From NCBI RefSeq assembly GCF_003217515.1, contig NZ_QJSX01000006.1, positions 185,989 to 249,988 on the forward strand: a DNA stretch of 64,000 nt. Reading direction: 5' to 3'. Numbering within the stretch: position 1 is the stretch's first letter; each line of letters opens with the position of its first letter. The notes below the pieces were generated by a model. That model was not told the DNA's origin and ran no database searches. It worked only from the letters and a program-made list of their open reading frames with translations. The translations under genes and the position numbers were made by a program. This DNA is from Deinococcus yavapaiensis KR-236. GTDB taxonomy: Bacteria; Deinococcota; Deinococci; Deinococcales; Deinococcaceae. Shown here piece after piece: positions 33,501 through 45,076 of the stretch.

Positions 33501-35870
33501 GTGACCTACACGCGTTTCGAAGTCGTCGACGACATCCTGCGCGTCTGGGGTGAGTCGGACGTGCTGGAAGTCTCGATCGCGCACGAAGGCGTCGCGCGCG
33601 TTCGCTCCGCTCCCCACGCCCGCGCGAACCTCGTCTCCTTTCCCAAGTTGCCGCGCAAGGACTCGTTCGCCGTCGTGGGCGGCGAACGTCAACGTCTCAC
33701 CGTGGACGACGACGATGACCGCCTCACGGCGAGCGGCGGCGGGCTCAACTTCTCTTTGGACTTGCGCGCGGGTTCGTGGACGGTGACGAACGAAAGCAGG
33801 CAGGTGCTCGTCGAGGCCCTCTCGACGACCGGCGATCCGCAGAGCCTGCTGCACAAGTCGACCTTCTCGCTCGGCGCTCCCGGGGGCGCGGCGTACCTGG
33901 GGTTCGGCGAGAAGGTCGGGCCGATGGACAAGCGCGGCCTGCGCTTCACCTTCTGGAACACCGACGCCTTTCAGCACCACACCGACAGCGATCCCTTGTA
34001 CGTCTCCATTCCCTTCACGACGGTCTTGCACGAAGGGCGCGCGACGGGCTTGTTCCTCGACGAGTCGTGGCGCAGCGAAGTCGACGTCGCTCGTGAGCAA
34101 GTCGACCGCCTCACGTGGACGAGCGCGGGCCCGGAACTCGATTTGTACGTCATCGCCGGACCGACCCCGGCCGACGTGCTGAGGCGCTACACGGACCTCA
34201 CGGGCCGCCACGCCATGCCGCCTCTGTGGTCGCTCGGCGCGGCCCAGTCACGTTGGGGATACGAAAGCGCCGCGGACGTCCGAGGCGTCATCGAAGGCTA
34301 CCGCTCGCGCGAACTGCCGCTCGACGCGGTGTACGTCGACATCGACTACATGGACGCCTACAAGGTGTTCACTTGGGACAAGGCGCGCTTTCCCGATCCC
34401 GCCGACCTCGCCGACGAGGCCTTGACGCGCGGCGTGCGCCTCGTCCCGATCATCGATCCTGGCGTGAAGGTCGAGCCTGGCTACCACGTGTACGAGGAAG
34501 GCAAAGCGCTCGACGCCTTCGTGCGCGACTCGCGCGGCGACGTTCTCGTGGGAGAAGTCTGGCCCAATCCCGCCGTGTGGCCCGACTTCACGCGCGAGGA
34601 CGTGCGCGAATGGTGGGCGGGGTACTTCCAGGGCCTCGTGGACGTCGGCATCGTGGGCGTGTGGAACGACATGAACGAGCCCGCCGCGTTCAGCATTCGC
34701 GGTTCGGGCAGCCACCTCGGCGACATTGAGCGCTCACGCGGCTCCATCGAAGGCAAGACGCTGCCGTACGACGCGCGGCATGGAACGCGCCGACACCTGG
34801 AGGTGCACAACGCGTACGCCCTCGGAATGAACAACGCGGCGCGGCGAGGCTTTCAAGCGGCGATGCCCAACCACCGTCCCTTCCTCGTGTCGAGAAGCGC
34901 CTTCGCGGGCATTCAGCGCGACAGTGCCGTGTGGAGCGGCGACAACACGTCCGCTTGGTCGCACTTGGAACTGTCGGTCACGATGCTGTGCGGCCTCGGC
35001 ATGTCGGGCGTCGGGCACGTCGGGGCGGACGTCGGCGGTTTTCTCGGGCACTCGTCACCCGAGTTGCTGCAGCGCTGGTATCAAGTCGGCGCGTTCTACC
35101 CCATGATGCGCAACCACTGCGTCGTGGACGGCCGCGATCAGGAACCTTGGCGGTTCGGCGAGGCCACGGTGGAAGTCGTCCGTTCGGCCCTTCGCGTGCG
35201 CTACCAACTGCTGCCCTTGCTGTACACCTTGATGCACGACTTGACGAGGACGGGACTGCCGCCCATGCGGCCCCTCGCGCTGCACTTCCCGAGCGACGTG
35301 CGCGCGACTCGCTGCGACACACAGTTTCTGTTCGGCGAGGACGTCCTCGTCGCGCCGATCACTCGGGCGGGCCATCGTCAAAGGCTCGTCTACCTGCCCG
35401 AAGGCCGTTGGCTCGAAATTCCGAACTTCGAGCGCGGCGGCGTCACCTTCGACGGCCCTGCGGACGTCACCGTTCAAGCCGACGAGCGCACCATCCCGCT
35501 GTTCTTGCGCGCGGGCGGCGCGATTGCCCTCACCGAGCCCGCTTTGCACACCACGAGCGCGAATTGGCGGTCGCTCACCTGGCACGTTCACGCCGCCGAC
35601 TCCATCCGTGGCCACCTGTACGAGGACGCGGGCGACGGGTACGGCGAATCGCGAGAAACACGACTGACCGGCGGCTTCCAAAGCGGGGCCTTGCGCCTCC
35701 GCCGCTCCGTGACGGGTGACCTGCCGCTCGAACGCTCGACCGAAACGATGGTCGTGTACGGATTGGGCAACGTCGCGCGCGTCGAAGGCGCGCAGCGCTG
35801 GTCGTTCGAGAACGGCACCTTGCACGTAACGGTCGGCGCGACTTGGAGCGAGGTGACCGTCACGTCGTGA
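33501..35870 (+). CDS. Glycoside hydrolase family 31 alpha-glucosidase
   Basis: 789 residues from GTG 33501, one base after the SDR stop. The GH31 barrel has the nucleophile in GVWNDMNEPAAF (Asp390) and the acid/base in VWSGDNTSAW (Asp481), plus VYVDIDYMDAYKVFTWD and PVDGRDQEPW-like landmarks downstream (CVVDGRDQEPW). It probably hydrolyses alpha-glucosidic bonds of oligosaccharides in the cytoplasm; no signal peptide is seen. Being fused to a lipid-catabolism operon is unexpected. A convergent terminator follows. Confidence 0.92.
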   Translation: MTYTRFEVVDDILRVWGESDVLEVSIAHEGVARVRSAPHARANLVSFPKLPRKDSFAVVGGERQRLTVDDDDDRLTASGGGLNFSLDLRAGSWTVTNESRQVLVEALSTTGDPQSLLHKSTFSLGAPGGAAYLGFGEKVGPMDKRGLRFTFWNTDAFQHHTDSDPLYVSIPFTTVLHEGRATGLFLDESWRSEVDVAREQVDRLTWTSAGPELDLYVIAGPTPADVLRRYTDLTGRHAMPPLWSLGAAQSRWGYESAADVRGVIEGYRSRELPLDAVYVDIDYMDAYKVFTWDKARFPDPADLADEALTRGVRLVPIIDPGVKVEPGYHVYEEGKALDAFVRDSRGDVLVGEVWPNPAVWPDFTREDVREWWAGYFQGLVDVGIVGVWNDMNEPAAFSIRGSGSHLGDIERSRGSIEGKTLPYDARHGTRRHLEVHNAYALGMNNAARRGFQAAMPNHRPFLVSRSAFAGIQRDSAVWSGDNTSAWSHLELSVTMLCGLGMSGVGHVGADVGGFLGHSSPELLQRWYQVGAFYPMMRNHCVVDGRDQEPWRFGEATVEVVRSALRVRYQLLPLLYTLMHDLTRTGLPPMRPLALHFPSDVRATRCDTQFLFGEDVLVAPITRAGHRQRLVYLPEGRWLEIPNFERGGVTFDGPADVTVQADERTIPLFLRAGGAIALTEPALHTTSANWRSLTWHVHAADSIRGHLYEDAGDGYGESRETRLTGGFQSGALRLRRSVTGDLPLERSTETMVVYGLGNVARVEGAQRWSFENGTLHVTVGATWSEVTVTS

Positions 35871-35872
35871 CC

Positions 35873-35913
35873 GAAGCGGAAGGCGCGGATCTGCCCTTCG
35901 CGCCCTCCGCTTC
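35873..35913. terminator. Terminator between convergent GH31 and epimerase genes
   Basis: Stem GAAGCGGA-GGCGCG pairing with CGCGCC-TCCGCTTC (35873-35887 with 35899-35913) with one mismatch and an 11-nt loop. Confidence 0.55.
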
Positions 35914-35923
35914 GCCCGCCCGG

Positions 35924-36904
35924 TCACGCCTTCAAAAGCTCCTGCTCCCGCTCGGCGCTCATGCCCGCGCGGCGTTCGGGGCTCGTGCGCGTGACCGTCC
36001 AGCCGTGCACGCTTCCCACGGTGTCCTCGACGTCTCTCGGCGTGAAACCGGCGGCTTTGGCGCGTTCGTTCGAAACGTCCATGAGGCCGCGCTGCTCGGA
36101 CGCGCTCGGCACGAACATCGGCAGGTCGTTCCACGTGACTTCGTTTTGCTGCAAGAACGGCACGTCCTTCCACTCCAACGTCGGCGTCACGCCGAGGGCG
36201 CTCGCGGCGCGGCTCAGGAACTCGTCGAAGCGGAGCGCGTCGCCGCAGACGTTGAAGGCGCCCGAAACGCGCTCTTCGACGGTGTGCAAAGTGAACGCGG
36301 CGAGATCCCGGGCGTCCACGAATTGAATGAGGTCCGAGCCGTCGCCGGGCGCGAGAATGGGCAGACCGCTCGCCGCGTTGTTCGCGAGCCGCTCGACCCA
36401 GTACGTGAAGCGGTCCGTGGGGTCGAAGGCGCCCGCGACGATGTCGGGCCTGATCATGGAGCAGCGGTCTCCGTACACGTCGCGCACGGCTTGCTCGCAC
36501 AAGACCTTGAGGCCGCCGTACGTCTCGCCCGTGATTTGCTCGACGGTCTTGTCGGGAAGGTCGATCAGTGGACTGTCCTCGGTAATGGGCGCTTCGCTGA
36601 AGTCGGCGTAGACGCTCACGGTGGAGATGAAGGCGTAAAACGAGACGGACTCGCGCAACTGCTCGGCGCTCGCCCGCACGATGCGCGGCACGTATCCGCT
36701 GACATCGATGCAAGCGTCCCACGTTCGTCCTTGAAGAGCCGAGAGGTCGCCGTCGCGGTCGCCGCGCAGACGCTCCACGGTTTCGGGCAAGTCGTCGCGT
36801 CCTTTGCCCCGCGTGAAAATCGTGACGTCGTGCCCACGGTCGAGCGCCGTGAGGACGATGTGCTTGCCGACAAATTGCGTGCCGCCGAGAATCAAAAGTC
36901 GCAT
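35924..36904 (-). CDS. NAD-dependent epimerase/dehydratase family protein
   Basis: 326 residues from ATG 36904, chosen because the Rossmann start MRLLILGGTQFVGKH follows at once; the frame is open 68 codons further upstream without conservation. Atypical SDR features include IFTRGKGRDDLPETVERLRGDRDG, FISTVSVY and the active-site YGGLKVLCEQ. The C-terminal part (WKDVPFLQQNEVTWNDLPMF) resembles isoflavone-reductase-like/CSP41-type NAD-epimerases. Substrate unknown; a nucleotide sugar is plausible. Divergent from the DUF7009-like gene. Confidence 0.85.
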   Translation of the reverse strand: MRLLILGGTQFVGKHIVLTALDRGHDVTIFTRGKGRDDLPETVERLRGDRDGDLSALQGRTWDACIDVSGYVPRIVRASAEQLRESVSFYAFISTVSVYADFSEAPITEDSPLIDLPDKTVEQITGETYGGLKVLCEQAVRDVYGDRCSMIRPDIVAGAFDPTDRFTYWVERLANNAASGLPILAPGDGSDLIQFVDARDLAAFTLHTVEERVSGAFNVCGDALRFDEFLSRAASALGVTPTLEWKDVPFLQQNEVTWNDLPMFVPSASEQRGLMDVSNERAKAAGFTPRDVEDTVGSVHGWTVTRTSPERRAGMSAEREQELLKA

Positions 36905-36964
36905 GCGTTCATGACACCACGCTCGCGCGAAAGTCGGCCATTTGGCGTACTTGGCGAGGTGCCG

Positions 36965-36977
36965 TATGCTGACCGCC
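36965..36977 (+). promoter_or_regulatory. -10-like element for leaderless DUF7009-like gene
   Basis: TATGCT (36965-36970) then 7 nt and the ATG at 36978. The 16-nt block is identical but for one base to that in front of ruvC. Confidence 0.55.
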
Positions 36978-37280
36978 ATGAAGGTTCGCTGGACGAAGCG
37001 CGCGGTGCGCCTCAGAATCGACGATCTCGAACTCGCCGCCTTGCAGCGCGGAGAGACGTTGAGAGAGGAAGTGAGGCTGGTGGGCGGCGCGTGGTCCATG
37101 TCGCTCACGGTCGGGGGAAACGCCGATTTGGCAGCGCGAGGCGGAGACTTCGTGGCGGTACTGAGCGCCGACGAGTTCGCGTCGCTTTGCGATGAAACTC
37201 GGGAAGGCGTGGAACGTGAAGGCGCTCCGAAGCTCCTCGTGGAGAAGGACTTTCTGCCCGCGCACGGCAGCGGCGCTTGA
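36978..37280 (+). CDS. Small DUF7009-like protein
   Basis: 100 residues from ATG 36978. The pattern MKVRWTKRAVRLRIDDLELAAL followed by L..G..LREEVRL and the end KLLVEKDFLPAHG resembles DUF7009 proteins, which begin MKLRI and end with a VEKDF motif. No function is known. Short, charged and cytoplasmic. It lies between two minus-strand genes. Confidence 0.6.
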   Translation: MKVRWTKRAVRLRIDDLELAALQRGETLREEVRLVGGAWSMSLTVGGNADLAARGGDFVAVLSADEFASLCDETREGVEREGAPKLLVEKDFLPAHGSGA

Positions 37281-37304
37281 AGCGGACTCGACGGCGGCTT
37301 CGCC

Positions 37305-40058
37305 TCAGCGCTGCTCGTCCCCGTCGAAGCGGGAAAGCAGCGCCGCTTGCGTTTGCGGACGTCCCCACAAGTAACCTTGCACGAGGTCGCAACCGGCGCT
37401 TCGCGCGAGTGAAAGCTGCTCGGACGTCTCGACGCCTTCCGCCGTGACTTCCAAGCCGAGGCTGCGGCCGAGCGCCGCGACGCCGTGCACGAGCGCGCGA
37501 CTCTTCGGAGTGGCGTCGCTGCTCGCTCCTTGCAGAAACGATCGATCGATTTTGAGGCCGTCCAGCGAGAAGCGCCGCAGGTAGCTGAGGCTGGAGTAGC
37601 CCGTGCCGAAATCGTCCATCACGATACGTACGCCGATCGCTTTGAGGGACGCCAGCATGTGCGAGGCGGTCTCGGGCGAGGCCATCAGCAGACTTTCGGT
37701 GAGTTCGATCACGAGTCGAGAGCCGCTCAAGCCTTGGCGTTCGAGCGCGGCGGCGACACGGTCGGGCAAGTCGTGCTGCTCGAATTGACGAGCGGAGACA
37801 TTGACGGCGACGCGCATGCCGCTCGGCCACTGTGTCGCGTCGTAGCAAGCGCGTTCCAGCACCCACGCGCCCACCTTGTCGATGAGTCCGAGCGCTTCGA
37901 GGACGGGGACGAACACGCTTGGCGCGACGTCCCCGAGGGCGGGGTGATGCCAACGTAACAACGCCTCGGCGCCGACGGGAGCGCCGCTCAGCGAGAAGTA
38001 CGGTTGATAGACGACGTCGAACTCGCCACGTCCGAGCGCGGCGTGCAAGGCGCTTTCCAGCGCCAGCCGTCCCGCGCTTTCCAAGGCGTGCGCTTCATGC
38101 ACGGCGACGTCAAGGTGGCGGCGCTTGGCACGGTACATCGCCGCGTCCGCGCGCCTCAGCAAGGTGTCGGCCGAGTTCGCATGGTCGGGGTACAGGCTCA
38201 GGCCGATGCTGCCTCCTACGACGACGCTTTGATGCTCCACCATGAACGGTTCGCGCAGAGCGCTCGTGAGTTGACGCGCGGTGTGTACGGCCTCGCGTTC
38301 GTCCTGCACGTTCGGCAGCACGATCAGGAATTCGTCGCCGCCCATGCGTGCGAGCAAGGCATCGTCGGGCAGACTCGGTTTGAGGCGCCGCGCGACGTTG
38401 GTGAGCAAGTGGTCTCCGGCGCGGTGCCCGAAGGTGTCGTTGACTTCCTTGAAGCGGTTGAGGTCCAGTAGGCCCACGGCGAGGCGCGGTCCGCGTCGAT
38501 CGCGCGTGCTCAGCAAGTCCTCGAGTCGTCTCATGGCGGCGCTTCGGTTGGGAAGGCCCGTCAAGGCGTCCTCGTACGCGAGTTGCCGCAGACGCGTCTG
38601 ACTTTCCGCACGTTCCAGCACGACGGACGTGAAGGCGGCGAGTTCTCGCAAAATGCGTAAGTCCGCTTTGAGGGCGGGCCACGGTTGGGCGCGGTACCAC
38701 ACGAAGGTTCCGCGAATCTCCTGGTTCGCGTCGAGGATCGGCGTGACCCACACGGCGCGCAAGCCGTAGCGCCGCGCTTCGTCCTCGCTGCGGGCGGTGA
38801 GCGGATGCGAGCGTAAGTCGGTCACGACGATCGTGGCCTTGCTGTAGGCGCTCGCGCCGCTCGGTCCGCCGCTCGGCGAGATGGGCGCTCCGTCGGTCGC
38901 GCGTACGTACCCGGCCGACAGTCCCGGTGCGGCGGCGTACCACAATCGTTCGTCTCGTGCGAGAAGCACCGCGCCCGTCACGTCGGGCAGCCAGCTTTGC
39001 ACGACCCGCGCGAGGGCGGCGAGCGCTTCGTCGCGCTCGCCGCGCCCCGCGAAATCGAGGGCCGAGGTGCGGCCGCGCTCCAAGGCTTCGAGGCGCTTTT
39101 GGGCCGTGATGTCTCGCAACACGGCGACCCAGTGCGTGCAACTGCCGATCTCGTCGTGAATCGGCGTGAGGCTGACTTCCGCCCAGAAGTCCGGACCGTT
39201 TTTGCGTTGCAGCAGCAATTCGCCGCGCACCGGGTAGCGCGAGCGGATCGCTTCGCGGAAGCTGGCGCGCGCCGTACGGTCGGGTCCGCTTTCCGCGTGA
39301 ATCGGCAGGGGCCGCCCGACGACGTCTTGAGGCGACCATCCGAACAGCGCCGTGAACGCCTCGTTGACGAAGACGATGCGCGGGCCGACGTCCTCCGTGA
39401 CAGTGCCTTCCGTGACGATGATGACGTCCCCGACGCGCCGCATGGCCGATTCGAGGATACGAAGGTGGACCTCGAAGTGCCGTTGCTCGGTGATTTCCTG
39501 GCCGTACCCGACGAGGAAAGCGACGGCGCCGTCGGAATCGACGACGGGCACGACGTTGCGGCGATGGTGGCGAACGACGCCGTCGCGTGTGAACAGTGTT
39601 TCGTCCCAAGAGACGGCTCTGTGCTCGGTCACGGCGCGTCGCAACCACTGGGTTCGCCTCTCGGCGATCGAGACGTCGAAGCCGCGCTTGTGGCAGTATT
39701 CCGCGTCGTTCTTCCCGACGATCCACGCGCGCACGTCGGGACTCGGGATGGCGGCGGGATTGACGTACAGATAGCGGTAGTCCGTGTCGAAGATGGCGAA
39801 GTCGAAGGGCAACGCGTCGAGGACTTGCGTGGAGAGCGAGCCGGGATCGAAGGGGGAAGCCTCCGAGCGCAGCAGGACGCGGTAGGTTTTCGGCGTGTCG
39901 CCGAGCTCGTCGAGGGTGACGAGGTGCCCGACGCGCCAGGTGTCGGCCTCCTCGCCGGAACGCACGACGAGTTTGAGCGCCGCCGTATCGACCGAGCCGT
40001 CGCTCCCGTCGGGCGTGAGGACGAACAGTTGGTCTCCTGGAACGGACGCTCTGGTCAC
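37305..40058 (-). CDS. PAS-PAS-GAF-GGDEF-EAL cyclic-di-GMP signalling protein
   Basis: 917 residues from GTG 40058. Two PAS domains (about 80-190 and 200-320; FDFAIFDTDYRYLYVNPAA, IVFVNEAFTALFGW), a GAF domain (about 335-490), a GGDEF domain with intact MGGDEF, and an EAL domain with AEALLRW and MDDFGTGYSSL. Both catalytic domains keep their signature residues, so either synthesis or hydrolysis of c-di-GMP is possible, probably gated by the sensors. No transmembrane segment: cytoplasmic. It is encoded alone on the minus strand next to the MFS gene. Confidence 0.93.
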   Translation of the reverse strand: MTRASVPGDQLFVLTPDGSDGSVDTAALKLVVRSGEEADTWRVGHLVTLDELGDTPKTYRVLLRSEASPFDPGSLSTQVLDALPFDFAIFDTDYRYLYVNPAAIPSPDVRAWIVGKNDAEYCHKRGFDVSIAERRTQWLRRAVTEHRAVSWDETLFTRDGVVRHHRRNVVPVVDSDGAVAFLVGYGQEITEQRHFEVHLRILESAMRRVGDVIIVTEGTVTEDVGPRIVFVNEAFTALFGWSPQDVVGRPLPIHAESGPDRTARASFREAIRSRYPVRGELLLQRKNGPDFWAEVSLTPIHDEIGSCTHWVAVLRDITAQKRLEALERGRTSALDFAGRGERDEALAALARVVQSWLPDVTGAVLLARDERLWYAAAPGLSAGYVRATDGAPISPSGGPSGASAYSKATIVVTDLRSHPLTARSEDEARRYGLRAVWVTPILDANQEIRGTFVWYRAQPWPALKADLRILRELAAFTSVVLERAESQTRLRQLAYEDALTGLPNRSAAMRRLEDLLSTRDRRGPRLAVGLLDLNRFKEVNDTFGHRAGDHLLTNVARRLKPSLPDDALLARMGGDEFLIVLPNVQDEREAVHTARQLTSALREPFMVEHQSVVVGGSIGLSLYPDHANSADTLLRRADAAMYRAKRRHLDVAVHEAHALESAGRLALESALHAALGRGEFDVVYQPYFSLSGAPVGAEALLRWHHPALGDVAPSVFVPVLEALGLIDKVGAWVLERACYDATQWPSGMRVAVNVSARQFEQHDLPDRVAAALERQGLSGSRLVIELTESLLMASPETASHMLASLKAIGVRIVMDDFGTGYSSLSYLRRFSLDGLKIDRSFLQGASSDATPKSRALVHGVAALGRSLGLEVTAEGVETSEQLSLARSAGCDLVQGYLWGRPQTQAALLSRFDGDEQR

Positions 40059-40091
40059 GGCAAGTACCGCACGCGTTGGGCGTGTGTTACA

Positions 40092-41291
40092 TCATGCCGC
40101 ATTCTCGGCGGCTTGTGGGGCCGTTTCGTGCACGTCGTCGTCCAGAATGCGCCACAAACCGATCGCGGTGAGAGTGCCGATGACGAGCAGGACGAGCCAG
40201 GGCGCGGCCGGAAAATGGGCGCGCTCGCCGAAGTCGTACAAGGCGCCGCCGAGGACGTTGCCGATCGCGCCGCCCACACCCAGCGAAAGCGCTCCGAAAC
40301 CGAAGTACGCTCCGAACAGGCCGCGCCTCGCGAGGCGCGCGGTGAGCGTCTGCTGGGTCGGCACGGCGAGCATGCCCCCGAAGCTGGTGAGGGCGACGCA
40401 CAGCAGCAAGGTGACGAAGCTCGGAGAAATCGCGATCAGCCCCAAGCCGACAGCGCTGCTGGCAACGCCCGTGACCAAGATGCGCCGCGCGCTGTAGCGT
40501 CGCTCCAAGAAGCGCAGCAGAGGGTACTGCAGCAAGGCGGCGAGCCCCGCGTTCACGAGGTAGATGGCGGCGACGCCGCCTTCGCCGCGCAGGGCCGTCG
40601 CCTTGAGGGTGACGGCGACGTTGAGCTGGGTGCTGAGGATGAAGTACCCGCTGGCGAGCAGCGTGAAGCGCACGAAGCGGGCGTCGGTCGCCGCGAGCTT
40701 GATGCCGCCGAGACCCGCCTCGGGCGACGAGGCGGCGGGAACTCTCGGAAGGGTCGCCGCGATGAGGACGAACGCGACGAGATAGACACTTCCGGCGGCG
40801 GCGGCGACGAGTCGGAAATCGTACGAGGCGAGAAGGGCGCCGACGAGTGGCCCGACGACCATGCCAAGGTTGCCGAAGACGCTCATGATCGAGAAGGTTC
40901 GCGCGCGTGTCTCGGGGGTGGTGAGGGCGCTCACGGCGGCGTTCTTGGGCGCGTCGAAGAGGCTGCCGCCGATTCCGGCGAAGATGGCCGCGCCGAGCAG
41001 GGCGGGGAAGGTCGTCGCCCATCCCATCACGGCGAAGCCGAGGGCCCGCAAAACGCATCCCCACAAGATGAGGCTTCTCGGACCGAGCTTGTCGGCGAGG
41101 GCGCCGCCGAGCACGGTGAGGCCTTGCTGCGTGAGCTGCCGCGCGCCGAGCACGACGCCGATGGAGGCGGCCGTCCAGCCGAGATTGGCGACGTAATGAA
41201 CGCTGACGAGGGGAATGATCAGAAAGAAGCCGCCCCACATCAGGAAGTTCGTGAAGGTGAGGGCGCGGAGGGCGGTGGCGGCGGACGACAC
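40092..41291 (-). CDS. Major facilitator superfamily transporter
   Basis: 399 residues from GTG 41291, with about 12 hydrophobic segments. The MFS loop 2-3 motif appears as GGALADKLGPRSL. A second cytoplasmic-loop motif is visible around ERRYSARRILV in the middle. It is a secondary transporter of the drug/sugar-efflux type; the substrate cannot be assigned. Transcribed towards the c-di-GMP protein gene, 33 nt away, possibly as one transcript. Confidence 0.88.
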   Translation of the reverse strand: MSSAATALRALTFTNFLMWGGFFLIIPLVSVHYVANLGWTAASIGVVLGARQLTQQGLTVLGGALADKLGPRSLILWGCVLRALGFAVMGWATTFPALLGAAIFAGIGGSLFDAPKNAAVSALTTPETRARTFSIMSVFGNLGMVVGPLVGALLASYDFRLVAAAAGSVYLVAFVLIAATLPRVPAASSPEAGLGGIKLAATDARFVRFTLLASGYFILSTQLNVAVTLKATALRGEGGVAAIYLVNAGLAALLQYPLLRFLERRYSARRILVTGVASSAVGLGLIAISPSFVTLLLCVALTSFGGMLAVPTQQTLTARLARRGLFGAYFGFGALSLGVGGAIGNVLGGALYDFGERAHFPAAPWLVLLVIGTLTAIGLWRILDDDVHETAPQAAENAA

Positions 41292-41304
41292 GCTCCGCAG
41301 TGTA
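41292..41304 (-). promoter_or_regulatory. -10-like element for leaderless MFS gene
   Basis: On the minus strand TACACT (plus 41299-41304) precedes the GTG by 7 nt. Confidence 0.5.
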
Positions 41305-41536
41305 CCCAGTCCTCGCCCACCGACCTGTCTAGTTCGGTTTCCTTCGGCGAGCTGCTTCGAGCGATTCGTCTAGGCAATTGCCGTGGACGGGACAAGTACG
41401 GCTCCACATACTGTTCGTACTTTCACAACTTCGTTTCGCATCTCGCTTCACGTCAGGCCGTTCGCACTCTTCATCCAGCCAGAGAACAGTACGCGTTCTG
41501 ACGCGCCCCGTTCGCTTTCCCACTCCCGACGCCTGC

Positions 41537-41572
41537 CTTCTTTCGAAGACAGGAGAGTAAGCTCGAAAGAAG
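41537..41572 (+). promoter_or_regulatory. Inverted repeat flanking a -10-like element upstream of acs
   Basis: CTTCTTTCGA (41537-41546) and TCGAAAGAAG (41563-41572) form a perfect 10-bp inverted repeat with a 16-nt spacer holding TAAGCT (41558-41563). Candidate operator or 5' leader stem, 30 nt before the start codon. Confidence 0.45.
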
Positions 41573-41601
41573 CACCCGAAGCGCCGCCCGAAGGAGGCCC
41601 T

Positions 41602-43539
<1,938 letters not shown>

Positions 43540-43546
43540 CGCGTTC

Positions 43547-45076
43547 ATGCGCCGTCCCCTCACGCCGCTCGACCTCGCGCGGCGCGCCTTCAAGCTGTTC
43601 GCCGCCCGCCCCGCCGTCGAGCAAGGAAGCGAGCGCTTCTCTTACGCGGAGTTCGGCGCGCGCACCTTCCGCCTCGTCCGCGCCCTCGCCGCGCGGCGCA
43701 TCGGGCGCGGCGATCACGTCGCGCTGCTCGCCTTCAACACGCACGAAGCGCTCCTCGCCTACCACGCCGTGCCCTGGTCGGGCGCGACGCTCGTGCCGCT
43801 CAATCCGCGCCTCAGCGAGGAGGAGTACGCTTTTTTCCTCGCGCACTGCGAAGCCGAGCTGCTCATCGTGGACGCCGCCCTACTGCCCAAAGTGGCGGAC
43901 GTTCGCGTCTCCAAGTGGGTGATTGGCGAGGAGTTCGAAGCGCGCCTCGCCGATCAGTCGCCAGCGAGCCTTTCGCTGCCCGTCGACCTCGACGAGGACG
44001 ACGTCATCACCGTGAATTACACGTCGGGCACGACGTCCGACCCCAAGGGTGTGATGCTGACCCACCGAAACGTCTACTTGCACGCCCTCGGGCTGATGTA
44101 CCACCTCGACCTCCGCCCGACCTCGGTGTACCTGCACACCTTGCCGATGTCGCATGCGAACGGCTGGGGCGGCGTGTGGGCCGTGACGGGCGCCGGAGCG
44201 ACGCACGTCACGACGTCCGAGACGGCCACCGAGATCGTCGTACGTGACGTCGAACGGCACGCGGTCACGCACCTCAGCGCCTCTCCGACTGTTCTGAGGA
44301 CCCTCGCCGATCCCGTGACCGCTCGGCGAGCGCCACGTCCCATCACCGTGACTCTCGCCGGAAGCCCGCCGCACGCGCGCTTTCTCGCCGACCTCATGGA
44401 CCTCGGGTACCGCCCGCTGCACGCGTACGGGCTCACGGAGACGTCGCCGCTCGTCACCTTCTCCGACGACACGCCCGACGTGCGCGACCACAGCGTTCAA
44501 GAGCGCGCGGAGACGTTCGCGCGGCAAGGCTTCGAGTCGGTCACGGCGGGCGAGGTGAGCGTGCTCGACGAGCGCGGCCTGCCCGTACCGAACGACGGCG
44601 AGACCCTCGGCGAGGTCGTCGTTCGCGGCCCGACCGTCATGAAAGGCTACTTCAAGAATGACGCCGCCACACGGCGCGCTCTGCGAGGAGGCTGGTTTCA
44701 TACCGGAGACATCGCCGTCCTTCACCCCGACGGCCGTCTGCAAGTACGAGACCGAGTCAGCGACATCATCGTCACGGGCGGCGAACGCCTCAGCAGCGTC
44801 GAAGTCGAAGGCGTCTTGTATCTGCATCCCAGTGTTCGCGAAGCGGTCGTCGTGGGCGCTCCGCACGCCACGCTTGGCGAAGCTCCGATCGCCTTCGTGT
44901 CCCTTCACGCCGGATCGAACGTCGAAGCGCGCGATCTCGTCTCCTTCGCGTCCTCGCACCTCGCCGCGTTCAAAGTTCCGCACGACGTCCGTCTGTTGTC
45001 CGACTTGCCCAAGAACCCCAACGGGAAATTCCTCAAGCATGTTCTTCGCGCCCAAGCACGGACGGTCGCGGGCTGA
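43547..45076 (+). CDS. AMP-dependent fatty acyl-CoA ligase-like protein
   Basis: 509 residues from ATG 43547. It has VNYTSGTTSDPKGVMLTHRNVY, LPMSHANGWGG, HAYGLTETSPLV, GWFHTGDIAVLHPDGRLQVRDRVSDIIVTGGERLSSVEVE and the C-terminal KNPNGKFLKH. It groups with medium/long-chain fatty acyl-CoA synthetases of the acyl-CoA ligase superfamily. Adjacent to acs and in the same orientation, so it shares its transcript. Substrate chain length unknown. A terminator hairpin overlaps its stop codon. Confidence 0.9.
   Translation: MRRPLTPLDLARRAFKLFAARPAVEQGSERFSYAEFGARTFRLVRALAARRIGRGDHVALLAFNTHEALLAYHAVPWSGATLVPLNPRLSEEEYAFFLAHCEAELLIVDAALLPKVADVRVSKWVIGEEFEARLADQSPASLSLPVDLDEDDVITVNYTSGTTSDPKGVMLTHRNVYLHALGLMYHLDLRPTSVYLHTLPMSHANGWGGVWAVTGAGATHVTTSETATEIVVRDVERHAVTHLSASPTVLRTLADPVTARRAPRPITVTLAGSPPHARFLADLMDLGYRPLHAYGLTETSPLVTFSDDTPDVRDHSVQERAETFARQGFESVTAGEVSVLDERGLPVPNDGETLGEVVVRGPTVMKGYFKNDAATRRALRGGWFHTGDIAVLHPDGRLQVRDRVSDIIVTGGERLSSVEVEGVLYLHPSVREAVVVGAPHATLGEAPIAFVSLHAGSNVEARDLVSFASSHLAAFKVPHDVRLLSDLPKNPNGKFLKHVLRAQARTVAG

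Larger units (their letters stand above)
41292..41601 (+). other. Divergent intergenic region upstream of acs
   Basis: About 310 nt between the MFS gene and acs. It contains the MFS -10-like element, an inverted repeat next to acs (41537-41572) and no recognisable gene. The middle part is unassigned. Confidence 0.5.

Noticed and set aside
38997..41501. 834-codon plus-strand open frame
   Set aside because: Antisense to the c-di-GMP protein and MFS genes; composition dominated by Arg, Glu, Gly and Asp, with no recognisable domain.
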